This document shows positions 19,294-27,714 of a DNA stretch of 64,000 nucleotides, piece by piece. Source of the DNA: CAYWYR01 sp964462685 (GTDB lineage Bacteria > Bacteroidota > Ignavibacteria > Kapaibacteriales > UBA2268); contig CAYWYR010000013.1 in NCBI GenBank assembly GCA_964462685.1, positions 33,701 to 97,700 of the forward strand. The letters are read 5' to 3'. The first letter of the stretch is position 1, and each line of letters opens with the position of its first letter. A program made the translations under genes and the position numbers. The notes beneath the pieces are model-generated. The model ran no database searches. It saw nothing but the letters and a program-made list of their open reading frames with translations, and was not told the origin of the DNA.

Positions 19294-19753
19294 TCTCTGT
19301 TTCCTTTCTATTCAATTCAATAGTGTAAATTTCTTTTTTGCTATATTCTTCTGTGATCAGATCTTTGAAAGTCATCTGGTCAAAAAGTTTGTTGATTTCC
19401 GACTGTATAGTGGTAATCGGATTTTTTATCGTACATGTCTCTTCCCTCTCGCACTTACCTTTTCCGCTGGGATCGGTACAATCCACTAAGGAGGGGCGGG
19501 AATCAAGAGCGTCAATTACCATCCCAAGTGTAAGATCGGAAGGGGCAACTGTAAGGAAGTAACCTCCTCTGGCACCTTTCTGACTTCCTACGATACCAGC
19601 TTTTATCAGAGACTGGAAAGTCTTTGACATAAACTCGAATGATATTTCGAGCTCGCTGGATATCTCCTTAACCGCTACTAAAGTACCATCGCGTTGTGCC
19701 AGATACTGAAGAGCTAGGATAGCGTATTCTACTTTTTTAGGGAGTTTTAACAT
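19286..19753 (-). CDS. Rrf2-family transcriptional regulator of the SUF operon
   Basis: An Rrf2/IscR-like regulator that heads the SUF operon. From ATG 19753 it has 155 residues beginning MLKLPKKVEYAILALQYLA, the normal family start; an in-frame TTG at 19777 would add eight. The winged helix ends in QKGARGGYFL. Three cysteines, spaced C-x8-C-x5-C (LVDC, GKCERE, ETC), probably ligate an Fe-S cluster, as in IscR, although the IscR spacing is slightly different. It likely represses its own operon when clusters are abundant. Confidence 0.92.
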   Translation of the reverse strand: MLKLPKKVEYAILALQYLAQRDGTLVAVKEISSELEISFEFMSKTFQSLIKAGIVGSQKGARGGYFLTVAPSDLTLGMVIDALDSRPSLVDCTDPSGKGKCEREETCTIKNPITTIQSEINKLFDQMTFKDLITEEYSKKEIYTIELNRKETENA

Positions 19754-19782
19754 TGATGAGATTTGTTTTCTTGTCAACGAAA

Positions 19783-19804
19783 CAAAAATACGACTATTTT
19801 AGTC
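19783..19804 (-). promoter_or_regulatory. SUF operon promoter -7 box with adjacent palindrome (candidate Rrf2 operator)
   Basis: On the minus strand TATTTTTG (19783-19790) fits the Bacteroidota -7 consensus TAnnTTTG and lies 30 bases before the Rrf2 ATG. Immediately upstream, 19792-19804 is the palindrome GACTA-TTT-TAGTC, where a repressor would block the promoter. No clear -33 TTG is seen. Assignment to Rrf2 is inference from position. Confidence 0.45.
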
Positions 19805-19909
19805 TTATATACGAATCTGAGGATAAATTTGTTGAATCTCTGTCTATATTGCCATTGTAAATAAGCCCTGAGAGACTGAAAAGATTATGACAATGCACTA
19901 TAGTTTTTT

Positions 19910-19917
19910 TATATTTG
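19910..19917 (+). promoter_or_regulatory. -7 box TATATTTG for the peroxiredoxin-like gene
   Basis: TATATTTG matches TAnnTTTG and lies 24 bases before the ATG at 19942. No convincing -33 element is visible, so this is a partial match. Confidence 0.35.
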
Positions 19918-19941
19918 TAATGAACTTAAATTACAAAAGCT

Positions 19942-20511
19942 ATGATAATTAAAGAGGTAATCGGAGAGGTCTTATTAAATCCTTTTCATAAGTTAAAGGG
20001 GTCGTCCGGTCTTTCTCTATATAATTGCACTAAAGAAAAAGCTTTAGTCGTATTTGTCAGGCATTTCGGCTGTATATTTTGTAGGCAGACTTTAAGCACA
20101 CTGTCTAATATAGAGCAGAATATAAGGGCCGCTGGTGTTAATTTAATAGTTGTTCATCAATCAGATCCGATGTACGGTACTTTTTTTCTCAAAAAGTACG
20201 GTTTGGATAATATTCTTCACTTCAGTGATCCTGATCTGCATCTTTTCAGAACATTCGGCCTAAACAAGGGAAGGATGAGGCAGCTTTTAGGAAAAGAAGT
20301 TTGGAAAGGAGGCATTAAAGCAGTGTTGAAAAACAAAGTAATATTTGGCAGAAGTAAAGGTAATGTTTATCAGTTAGGCGGATTCTTCCTGATGGAAGAT
20401 GGCAAAATCAATAATAGCTATATCTGCAAACATGCTGCTGACCTGCCAGATATCTGGAAATTCATCAGTGGTTACGGCACTGAGGGTGGCAACCATATCG
20501 AAACAGCCTGA
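19942..20511 (+). CDS. AhpC/TSA-like thioredoxin-fold protein (peroxiredoxin-like family 2)
   Basis: A 189-residue thioredoxin-fold protein of the AhpC/TSA-2 (peroxiredoxin-like) type. The redox motif is C-x2-C in VRHFGCIFCRQTL. Other family features are VVHQSDP, YGLDNILHFSDPDLHLFRTF, and a late QLGGFFLMEDGKI strand. Enzyme activity is not established for most members; thiol peroxidase or disulfide reductase are possible. It is divergent from the Rrf2-SUF operon across a 188-base promoter region, which suggests a link with oxidative or iron-sulfur stress. Confidence 0.8.
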   Translation: MIIKEVIGEVLLNPFHKLKGSSGLSLYNCTKEKALVVFVRHFGCIFCRQTLSTLSNIEQNIRAAGVNLIVVHQSDPMYGTFFLKKYGLDNILHFSDPDLHLFRTFGLNKGRMRQLLGKEVWKGGIKAVLKNKVIFGRSKGNVYQLGGFFLMEDGKINNSYICKHAADLPDIWKFISGYGTEGGNHIETA

Positions 20512-20544
20512 TCCTCGTTTATCAGTTTTATGTCTTACAATCCT

Positions 20545-21432
20545 TCAATCCTTATCTCCGATATGTTTTTTAAGATCAGATAAATCGATGCTTTTCATCT
20601 TCTGATTTTTTCCTTTCAACTTATTCTGCTTTATCTTTTTATTCTTTTCTTTCTTTTGATTTTGATTTGATTCAATTGAGGGTGATACTTTATTTTCTTT
20701 TGATTGTTCAGTCTTGTCTTCATCTGTATGATAGACTTTGCTTGGCCCTGGTTCATTCTTTATAGATCGGTGCCTGCCGTAATCACTGATTAAATCATTC
20801 AGCTCTTCTTCATCTAGCTGGCTTTTAAAACCGCCATAAAACTCCGTACCCCTATACTTTTGGGTTTTGCTTGTCTCCTCTTCTGGTTTTGATTTTCTTT
20901 GTGTCTGATTAAGTTTATCCTCGGTTTTCTTTGATGTAAGCTCTGATATCTTGGCCTGAGTCTTATATCTTTTTATGATAGGATTATCGGCATATTCTTC
21001 CAGATCAAACTCCGCTACCGGATCGTTACTGTCTGACATATTCAGCATTATCAGAAAATCATCACTGGATATAGATTCAAAACCGGATAGTCTGGAATAT
21101 GAGATTATCTCCCTATCGGAGGATACCACAGTTGTGCCTTGCTTTACCTCAATCCGGTCTAACATCTTTTTTATCATGATATCAGCATTGATATAACGGC
21201 TTGAAAATATCAGATCGGGCTGAAAACCGCCATTGCCGATACCGCTATTGTCACCGTCGAAGACCAGAGTTATATCTAAATTATGCTGATTAGAATATAA
21301 TCTTAGCTTTTTTATAATCCTTTGGCATATCTTTGCCATTGTCTTGGAGTCACCGCCTTTCAACTCGTTGCGTAAACTCTCTTCGGCGTTGATAAAATTG
21401 TAAGCGTCGATTATAAAATGGCGTTTTTTCAT
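20545..21432 (-). CDS. NYN-domain (YacP-like) putative RNase with charged low-complexity tail
   Basis: A 295-residue protein. Residues 1-165 form a YacP/NYN nuclease-like domain: FIIDAYNFIN at the start with the metal-binding Asp, VFDGDNSGIG, MIKKMLDR and TVVSSDREI with the acidic residues of this PIN-like fold. Residues about 165-295 are Lys/Glu/Gln-rich and probably disordered, ending in a basic KKEKNKKIKQNKLKGK tract. It is divergent from crtB and convergent with the peroxiredoxin-like gene. RNA cleavage is expected from the fold, but the substrate is unknown. Confidence 0.8.
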   Translation of the reverse strand: MKKRHFIIDAYNFINAEESLRNELKGGDSKTMAKICQRIIKKLRLYSNQHNLDITLVFDGDNSGIGNGGFQPDLIFSSRYINADIMIKKMLDRIEVKQGTTVVSSDREIISYSRLSGFESISSDDFLIMLNMSDSNDPVAEFDLEEYADNPIIKRYKTQAKISELTSKKTEDKLNQTQRKSKPEEETSKTQKYRGTEFYGGFKSQLDEEELNDLISDYGRHRSIKNEPGPSKVYHTDEDKTEQSKENKVSPSIESNQNQKKEKNKKIKQNKLKGKNQKMKSIDLSDLKKHIGDKD

Positions 21433-21522
21433 ACCTGAAACCTTTATAATAATTCTCTATAGGGTTAAAATATTTTTCAGTTTACTACGCAACTTATTTT
21501 AACAAGATAATGGATATGTACA

Positions 21523-22425
21523 ATGACTGATACATACTGGAAAGACGAAAAACTCAAAAACTATTTCGAGTATTGCAGAAGTGTGATAAAAAAGCATGCT
21601 AAGAGTTTTTACTACAGTTCCAGATTTTTCCCTCAGGATCGAAAATGGGCCACTTATGCAGTATATTGTTTTTGCAGATTCGTAGATAATATAGTCGATA
21701 ACCCAAGATCTAGATCGAACGACGAGCTGCTGAGAGAACTTGATAATATCAGGACGGAACTTGAGCTTTCATACCGTTACGGTGAATCGGAGCATCCAGC
21801 AATAGCCGCGTTCGCACATGTCTCAGATAGATATAAAATCCCTAAGGAGTATTCGATGGCCCTTGTGGACGGTGCAGAGATGGACCTTAATCAGAACAGG
21901 TACGATACCTTCGACGAGCTATATGTTTTCTGCTATAGGGTTGCCGCGGTGGTAGGCCTTATGATGACCCATGTGATGGGTTTTGAGGGTGGTAAGGAAA
22001 CCCTGTTAAAAGCCGAACAGCTTGGTATAGGGATGCAGCTTACCAATATAACAAGAGACATCGCCGAGGATATGGAAATGAACCGTATCTATATCCCTAA
22101 GGAAGATATGGACAGGTTCAAAGTTTCAGAAAATGATTTGAAAATCGGTAAATGTACCGCTGGCATGCAGGATCTCGTAAGGTTCCAGGTAGATAGAGCG
22201 AAAAAGTACTATGAGCTGTCATATCCTGGTATAGCTTATCTTAATACGGAATCCCAGTTCGCTATTTACTCCGCAAGTAAAATCTACGGCTCAATACTGA
22301 ACGAAATCGAGAAAAACGGGTATAATCCTTTTGAAGGCAGGGTTTACCTGTCTTCAACACAGAAAACCAAAATCGTTATAAGCGAGCTTGTTGGTACACG
22401 TGTAAAAGCATATAGGGCAGCTTGA
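21523..22425 (+). CDS. crtB: phytoene synthase
   Basis: A 300-residue squalene/phytoene synthase that condenses two geranylgeranyl diphosphates. The two Asp-rich motifs are present: D55-x3-D59 (FVDNIVDN) and D179-x3-D183 (NITRDIAEDMEMNRIYIP). It is the first gene of a four-gene carotenoid cluster, 43 bases before the acyltransferase gene. Confidence 0.96.
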   Translation: MTDTYWKDEKLKNYFEYCRSVIKKHAKSFYYSSRFFPQDRKWATYAVYCFCRFVDNIVDNPRSRSNDELLRELDNIRTELELSYRYGESEHPAIAAFAHVSDRYKIPKEYSMALVDGAEMDLNQNRYDTFDELYVFCYRVAAVVGLMMTHVMGFEGGKETLLKAEQLGIGMQLTNITRDIAEDMEMNRIYIPKEDMDRFKVSENDLKIGKCTAGMQDLVRFQVDRAKKYYELSYPGIAYLNTESQFAIYSASKIYGSILNEIEKNGYNPFEGRVYLSSTQKTKIVISELVGTRVKAYRAA

Positions 22426-22468
22426 GTTTGTTTAGATCTCTCCGCTTGATTACCAAATCCATTATCTG

Positions 22469-23092
22469 ATGAAACTAGCAAACCACAAAAACTGGGCTAA
22501 CCGAATCTTTTGGATTTATCTTAAAAGAATACTAAAATCTGATTTTCATGCTATTAAGCTGTGTGATAAATCAGTCCACCCACAAGGCTCGGTTCTTATG
22601 CTTCAGAACCATATATCATGGTGGGACGGCTTCTTTACTTATGCTCTTCACAATACTGTTCTGAAGAGAAAATACCATGTCATGATGTTAGATGAAAAAC
22701 TAAACGAATACCCTTTTTTTATGAAACTAGGTGCTTTCGGTATAGACAAGACCAACCCAAGAAGTATGGTGGAGACATTTAACTATATCCACGAAATAAT
22801 GGGCGATCCAAAGAATCTCCTCAACTTCTTCCCACAGGGCAAAATATATAATTCGCTCTCCCCTATTGAGCTGGAAACAGGCTACAGAAAACTAATCGAT
22901 AAATATGAATCTAATACTATGATACTCTATTCAGCAATAGAGTACCAAAGCAACAGAAAACCAACTCTCTATCTAAAACTCGACAACTATAATACTGAAC
23001 TGAGTCTCCGTGATCAGTTTGAGAATATGAAAGCGCAGATCGATTCGGATATAATGGACGGTTCTAAAGAGTACAAGGAGCTAAAGCTTTGA
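22469..23092 (+). CDS. PlsC-like acyltransferase, probable carotenoid glycoside acyltransferase
   Basis: A 207-residue acyltransferase with the H-x4-D motif (H48, D53 in QNHISWWDGFF) and the downstream NFFPQGKI block that corresponds to the FPEG/R substrate motif. By fold it could act on glycerol phosphate, but it lies between crtB and a carotenoid-type glycosyltransferase. The family known in Chlorobium (CruD) acylates carotenoid glycosides, so that role is more likely. Its TGA overlaps the next gene's TTG start. Confidence 0.82.
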   Translation: MKLANHKNWANRIFWIYLKRILKSDFHAIKLCDKSVHPQGSVLMLQNHISWWDGFFTYALHNTVLKRKYHVMMLDEKLNEYPFFMKLGAFGIDKTNPRSMVETFNYIHEIMGDPKNLLNFFPQGKIYNSLSPIELETGYRKLIDKYESNTMILYSAIEYQSNRKPTLYLKLDNYNTELSLRDQFENMKAQIDSDIMDGSKEYKELKL

Positions 23093-24243
23093 GTGCTTGG
23101 TTGATATTGATTATTGCTTCTCTTAGCATAAATATATTATTCTTATTAATAGTTTGGATCAACAAAATATCATCTGTATGGTTTTCCGAAACCAAACCAA
23201 AAGTTGATACTGTACAGCTTATTGATCCGCCTAGCGTATCACTGATGATACCAGTTAGAAATGAAGAAGAGAACCTGAAAAAAACATTACCCAGCATCGA
23301 ATCGCTGGATTATGAAAGGCTTGAGATAATTTATTACAATGATGATTCAAGTGATGACACCGCTCAGATCTTAAGGGAATTCAAAAGCAGATCAAAAAAA
23401 AACATATCACTGCTTGAAAAGAAAAGCAATATAAGTACTAATAAAAATAAACCGAAAGGTAAGGTAGCGGCTCTTGTTTCACTCAGCGAATATGAGAAAA
23501 TCACTTATAAGTCCGATATTCTGATTTTTACCGACGCGGATGATGTTTTGGATAAGCATATTATAACCCACACAGTTAAAACTTTGGAAGATCGAAATCT
23601 TGATATGTTCAGCCTGTTCCCAGGGCAAGAGTTCGGAAGTCTTACTGAGAGGATGTTCTCCCCCATCGCGGATATAGTGCTGTTTACGTTATTACTTCTG
23701 GCATTGGTCGAAAGAACTAAGCAGTCTTCTTTGGCGGCGGCGAATGGACAGTGGATAGCCATCAAACGTGATGTATATGATTCACTAGGCGGATTCGAGG
23801 GGCTGAAAAACACTCTAACCGAGGATACTGATCTAGCAAGGAAAGCAAAAGTGAAAGGCTATAGGGTTGCAGTTCACTCAGGCGTCTCAGCTATTACTAC
23901 AAGAATGTATAGTTCTACCAGAGATATATTCAAAGGGTTCAGCAAGAACTTTTACGGCATATCCGGGGGGCATTCTGCAACAAGTATTATGATGGGCATC
24001 ATGTATGCCGTTTCAGGATTTGGTGCTGTAGTATGTGTTTTTTCTCTTGAAAACAGCCCTCTTAGTTTACTACCTATACTTTTTATGTTGCTTTGGAGGG
24101 GGATTTTATCGGAAAAACTACAGCACGGCATTTTCGAAACACTACTTTTCCCAATAACCTCACTCTTCATGCTACTTGTATCAATAAACTCGGCTATTGT
24201 AGTACCCAGAGGTAAAGCAGAATGGAAGGGCAGAAGGCTATGA
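23089..24243 (+). CDS. family 2 glycosyltransferase, probable carotenoid glycosyltransferase
   Basis: A 384-residue membrane GT2 enzyme. An N-terminal anchor helix (about 5-25) precedes a GT-A domain with VSLMIPVRNEEENL, YYNDDSSDDT and DILIFTDADDV (the metal-binding DxD), then a later LTEDTDLARKA motif and C-terminal membrane helices. Start is TTG at 23089, overlapping the upstream stop. Its position between an acyltransferase and cruF resembles CruC of green sulfur bacteria, which glycosylates hydroxylated carotenoids. Confidence 0.85.
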   Translation: MSAWLILIIASLSINILFLLIVWINKISSVWFSETKPKVDTVQLIDPPSVSLMIPVRNEEENLKKTLPSIESLDYERLEIIYYNDDSSDDTAQILREFKSRSKKNISLLEKKSNISTNKNKPKGKVAALVSLSEYEKITYKSDILIFTDADDVLDKHIITHTVKTLEDRNLDMFSLFPGQEFGSLTERMFSPIADIVLFTLLLLALVERTKQSSLAAANGQWIAIKRDVYDSLGGFEGLKNTLTEDTDLARKAKVKGYRVAVHSGVSAITTRMYSSTRDIFKGFSKNFYGISGGHSATSIMMGIMYAVSGFGAVVCVFSLENSPLSLLPILFMLLWRGILSEKLQHGIFETLLFPITSLFMLLVSINSAIVVPRGKAEWKGRRL

Positions 24244-24923
24244 GTAAAAGAATTTTCTTCGGTGACGCTGACCGCGGCACTGCGATCGAAATAGGTTTGA
24301 TCTATTTTATGCACTTGATGGGCGTATTCTGGTATCTGACTGGCTATCTAGGCGATACCATACATTATCTATCCGGACCTTTTATAATCATATTGGGGCT
24401 GTATGCGGTGTACTGCTTTATCAGAGGTAGAGAAGATAAAAACAAGCGATCGGGATATATACTGCTTATCGGCATGCTTGGATTCGGGCTTGAAACAATA
24501 GGCTGGCACACGGGTTTTCCTTATGGCCAGTTTTATTATACCGATACACTAAAGCCACAGATTTTAGGTACCCCTGTAGCTATATCATTCGCTTGGATAA
24601 CTCTATCTATATGCTCCGCAAGCGTAATCAGCTATCTTGAAAAGTCAAGTATCTATATCAAAGCTCTATCTGCCGGTATTTTCGTTTTCATATTGGACTT
24701 CATAATGGAGCCTGCAGCGGTAAAATTAAACTACTGGTATTGGGAAGGCAGTACGATACCTATTGAGAACTATGTTACATGGCTTATAACAGGGGCTGTT
24801 TTTTCGTTTTTACTACTGAAGAACTTTGATATTGAGAATAAGTCGGTATTACAGAGGAATATCTTTCTGCATATATATCTAGCACAGATAATTTACTTCT
24901 TATTGATAGACTTATATTACTAA
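24240..24923 (+). CDS. cruF: carotenoid 1',2'-hydratase-like membrane protein (CruF family)
   Basis: A membrane protein of the carotenoid biosynthesis/DUF422 family, with about seven helices. Recognised blocks are ETIGWHTGFPYGQFYYTD and LDFIMEPAAVKLNYWYW. CruF adds water to the psi end of a carotenoid to give the 1'-OH needed for glycosylation. ATG at 24240 overlaps the upstream TGA as ATGA and is preferred to the in-frame ATG at 24222. It closes the crtB cluster. Confidence 0.9.
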   Translation: MSKRIFFGDADRGTAIEIGLIYFMHLMGVFWYLTGYLGDTIHYLSGPFIIILGLYAVYCFIRGREDKNKRSGYILLIGMLGFGLETIGWHTGFPYGQFYYTDTLKPQILGTPVAISFAWITLSICSASVISYLEKSSIYIKALSAGIFVFILDFIMEPAAVKLNYWYWEGSTIPIENYVTWLITGAVFSFLLLKNFDIENKSVLQRNIFLHIYLAQIIYFLLIDLYY

Positions 24924-24949
24924 TTGTTTTTGATGGGTTAATTATTAAA

Positions 24950-24982
24950 TTGTGTAAACTAAAACCGATAATACTATCTTTG
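24950..24982 (+). promoter_or_regulatory. candidate Bacteroidota-type promoter for the receiver/kinase pair
   Basis: TTG at 24950-24952 and TATCTTTG at 24975-24982 are separated by 22 bases, slightly longer than the usual 19-21. The -7 box lies 31 bases before the ATG of the receiver gene. Confidence 0.4.
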
Positions 24983-25013
24983 TTAGTTAATGTAAACCAA
25001 GGAAATATCTAAG

Positions 25014-25376
25014 ATGGCTAAATTCTGCATTATCGAGGACAACTTACCGATCAGGAAGCTGTTCGCTACACTTTTGAAGAAATCCGGCTACGAGACACAT
25101 GAGTATTCAGATGGTAATTCAGCGTTAAAGGGTATTAATACCGATAAGCCAGATGCTATACTTATGGATATACTGTTGCCTGATACAAATGGCACAGAAC
25201 TGCTGAAAAAAGTACGCCTTATAGAAGGTATGGAAAAAGTACCAATAGTAGCTGTCACCGGATTCGCACAGGCAAATGACGAACAAAAGTACCTAGAACA
25301 CGGCTTTGACGGCTATATAGCCAAACCGATAAACACTGCTTCCTTTGTAAGTGATCTCAAATCATTAGTAGAATAA
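25014..25376 (+). CDS. single-domain response regulator (CheY-like)
   Basis: A 120-residue stand-alone receiver domain. Acidic pocket E8/D9, phosphoacceptor D52 (MDILLPD), T82 (VAVTGF) and K104 (YIAKPIN) are all conserved, so it should accept phosphate. It has no output domain. It precedes the CHASE-PAS kinase-like gene by 12 bases and is presumably its partner, although that kinase looks unable to bind ATP normally. Confidence 0.93.
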   Translation: MAKFCIIEDNLPIRKLFATLLKKSGYETHEYSDGNSALKGINTDKPDAILMDILLPDTNGTELLKKVRLIEGMEKVPIVAVTGFAQANDEQKYLEHGFDGYIAKPINTASFVSDLKSLVE

Positions 25377-25388
25377 TTCAGCGATAAA

Positions 25389-27593
25389 ATGTCAAATAAT
25401 CCCTTCGGAAATAACGCTGATTCATTTGAAGCGGCGTTAAGAAACACCAAGTCCAAGAAAAAGAGTATATTCGAGTTAAAGAAAACGTATCCAGCGTTTC
25501 TCCTTTTGATAGTGACGGCCCTGATTTCAGTAGCCCTTTACTTCTATATAGACAGCAAAGTAGATAGTGATCAGCAGCTTGCCTTTGATGACGCTACCGA
25601 AGCTGTTAGCAATAGGATCAGTAACCGGTATGACGGTTTTGAGAATACGCTTCTCAATATGAAAAGCCTGTTTGACAACTCTTATGTAGTGCGTGATGTA
25701 TTCGAATCCAACGCAAGGCTGCCGTATGAATCATATCCTGCTATACAAGGCTTTTTCAGAACATTCGAATCTGATGACTTTATGTTAGACGAATATATCT
25801 ATAACAGCCAAAGAGAAGGCTATTATGATTTTTATGTCTATCCTGAAGGAAGAAGGGATAATTATAATGTTATACAGTTCTTCTATCCGTTTGATAATAA
25901 TTATCATTTAATGGGATATGATGTAGCCACCGATTCTGTACTGTATTCAGCCATTCAAAAGGCTAAGTATAATGAAGAGATAGTAAATACACCTGTGTAT
26001 GAATTTAGAAAAGATACCTCATCTTTCTTTATCGTGGCACCTGCCTTTCTTCCTGGTGAGGATATAGCAACGGAAGAAGACATAGAGTCATTTTATGATG
26101 GCGCATTGATGCTAGAGCTTAACAGTAAACAGTTTTTTGAGAATGCTCTCGGTGCTGCGATAGCTACTGACTCAAGTATAGTGTACCGTGTATATGATTC
26201 AGACGGCAGTAATGATGTGGTTTTCGAATCAGATAATTCGAAATTACTGGATTCAGACTATACCCCTCTACTTGAAAGCACAGTTGAGATACCTCTTTCT
26301 GACAGATCATTTAGAGTAGAATATTATACTATACCTGGTTTCGGTGGTACTTTTCAGCAGTATCTACCTCTTTTGACATTGATAGTATCCCTAATCTTAT
26401 CATTTGTTCTGTTTGGTTTCGTGATCTCGGTAATTACATCGAGGGCGCGTGCTGAAGAACTTGCCGAGCGAATGACAAGAAGCCAGCGCAGAATCATGGA
26501 TTCCTCTCAGGATATTATCGCTGTACTAACTTATGACGGTACATGGCAGTCAATGAACCCTGCCTCGCTCAAAGTATTCGAGTATGTGCCGGAGGAGATG
26601 GTAGGTAAAAACATAAAGAATCTCATAATCAGCGAAAGCGATAAATCTCATTTTGACAATATCCAGAATAGAGAGGATAACTTTACCGACCGAGTAGATA
26701 TGCTGATGAAAACCCACACAGAAAAAGAAAAGTGGGTAAACTGGAGCTTTACTGTATCAAAAGAAGATAAACTCATTTACGCCATAGGCCGTGATGTGAC
26801 TCTGGAAAAACAACAAGAGAAACAAGCCAAGATCAAAGGAAAGCAAATTCAGTTGGCAGAGAAGTTCGCAATTGAAGCTGCTGAATCTAAGACTTATTTC
26901 ATGACCAAACTATCACATACACTCCGTAACTCACTTACCGGTACCCTTGGTTATTTGCAGCTTGTTACAGGCAAAGCTTATGATAATGAAGAAGAGCTTG
27001 ATATGTATGTGAATATGGCTAATGATTCATCTGAAGAGCTGTTTACTTATGTATCTGATATCATTGATATGGCCGAGCAACAAAACGATAGCCGCCATAC
27101 AGCGAACATCGGTACGATAAACATCGGTGATACTTTCGGTGAGATGAAAGACGGTATAAACGCCAAGCTTCCAGATACAGAAATCACCACAGAGCTGATG
27201 GATGAAAGCAGCTCTGCAAGCTTTATCGGCGATAAATCATTGTTTGAGTCCAGCTTGATGAAAGCCTTGCAGATAATGAGCACTGGCCTTTCAAATGCTC
27301 ATTTCACCATCAACGCAGTTGTAAATTCTTATGAAGGTGCGACAGAAATACAGATAATGGGACCAGGAAACCAGGTTGTCGAAAGGATGATCAATATCTA
27401 CAAAAACGAGAAAAACCAGATAATCGACGCACTCGAGAAAGATGAACAGGATCTACTTCTCGATATGGCTCTGCTGGAATCGAATATAAGAAGGATGAGC
27501 GGTACAACCCAACTAGAGACATTTGGCGGTGAAGAAGGTAATATCGTAATGATGACTCTTCCATTTGATAAGAAAGACCCAAGTATCGGTTAA
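25389..27593 (+). CDS. CHASE-PAS histidine-kinase-like protein with degenerate ATPase domain
   Basis: A 734-residue membrane protein. Two helices (about 35-54 and 326-350) flank a periplasmic CHASE sensor (about 60-310, with FYPFDNNYHLMGYDV). A PAS domain follows (about 365-475), then a HisKA-like segment with H510 in FMTKLSHTLRNSLTG. The expected ATP-binding domain (about 575-730) lacks a recognisable N-box, DxGxG and GxGLG: the equivalents read KALQIMSTG and IQIMGPGNQV. It may be a pseudokinase, a phosphatase or a scaffold for the receiver encoded just upstream. A terminator follows. Confidence 0.85.
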   Translation: MSNNPFGNNADSFEAALRNTKSKKKSIFELKKTYPAFLLLIVTALISVALYFYIDSKVDSDQQLAFDDATEAVSNRISNRYDGFENTLLNMKSLFDNSYVVRDVFESNARLPYESYPAIQGFFRTFESDDFMLDEYIYNSQREGYYDFYVYPEGRRDNYNVIQFFYPFDNNYHLMGYDVATDSVLYSAIQKAKYNEEIVNTPVYEFRKDTSSFFIVAPAFLPGEDIATEEDIESFYDGALMLELNSKQFFENALGAAIATDSSIVYRVYDSDGSNDVVFESDNSKLLDSDYTPLLESTVEIPLSDRSFRVEYYTIPGFGGTFQQYLPLLTLIVSLILSFVLFGFVISVITSRARAEELAERMTRSQRRIMDSSQDIIAVLTYDGTWQSMNPASLKVFEYVPEEMVGKNIKNLIISESDKSHFDNIQNREDNFTDRVDMLMKTHTEKEKWVNWSFTVSKEDKLIYAIGRDVTLEKQQEKQAKIKGKQIQLAEKFAIEAAESKTYFMTKLSHTLRNSLTGTLGYLQLVTGKAYDNEEELDMYVNMANDSSEELFTYVSDIIDMAEQQNDSRHTANIGTINIGDTFGEMKDGINAKLPDTEITTELMDESSSASFIGDKSLFESSLMKALQIMSTGLSNAHFTINAVVNSYEGATEIQIMGPGNQVVERMINIYKNEKNQIIDALEKDEQDLLLDMALLESNIRRMSGTTQLETFGGEEGNIVMMTLPFDKKDPSIG

Positions 27594-27620
27594 ACAAACT
27601 AACCTACAATTCTGGTGAAT

Positions 27621-27652
27621 AAAAGCGGCTATAATTTATAGGCGCTTTTTTT
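27621..27652 (+). terminator. intrinsic terminator after the kinase-like gene
   Basis: AAAAGCG, then CTATAA paired with TATAG, and a CGCTTTT arm running into seven Ts form a strong hairpin plus U-tract, 28 bases after the stop codon. Confidence 0.82.
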
Positions 27653-27714
27653 ATGGCTTCACCGCATTGGTTCGTCTACGATAATAAGAATATAAAATGG
27701 ATGAGGCCAAAGAT

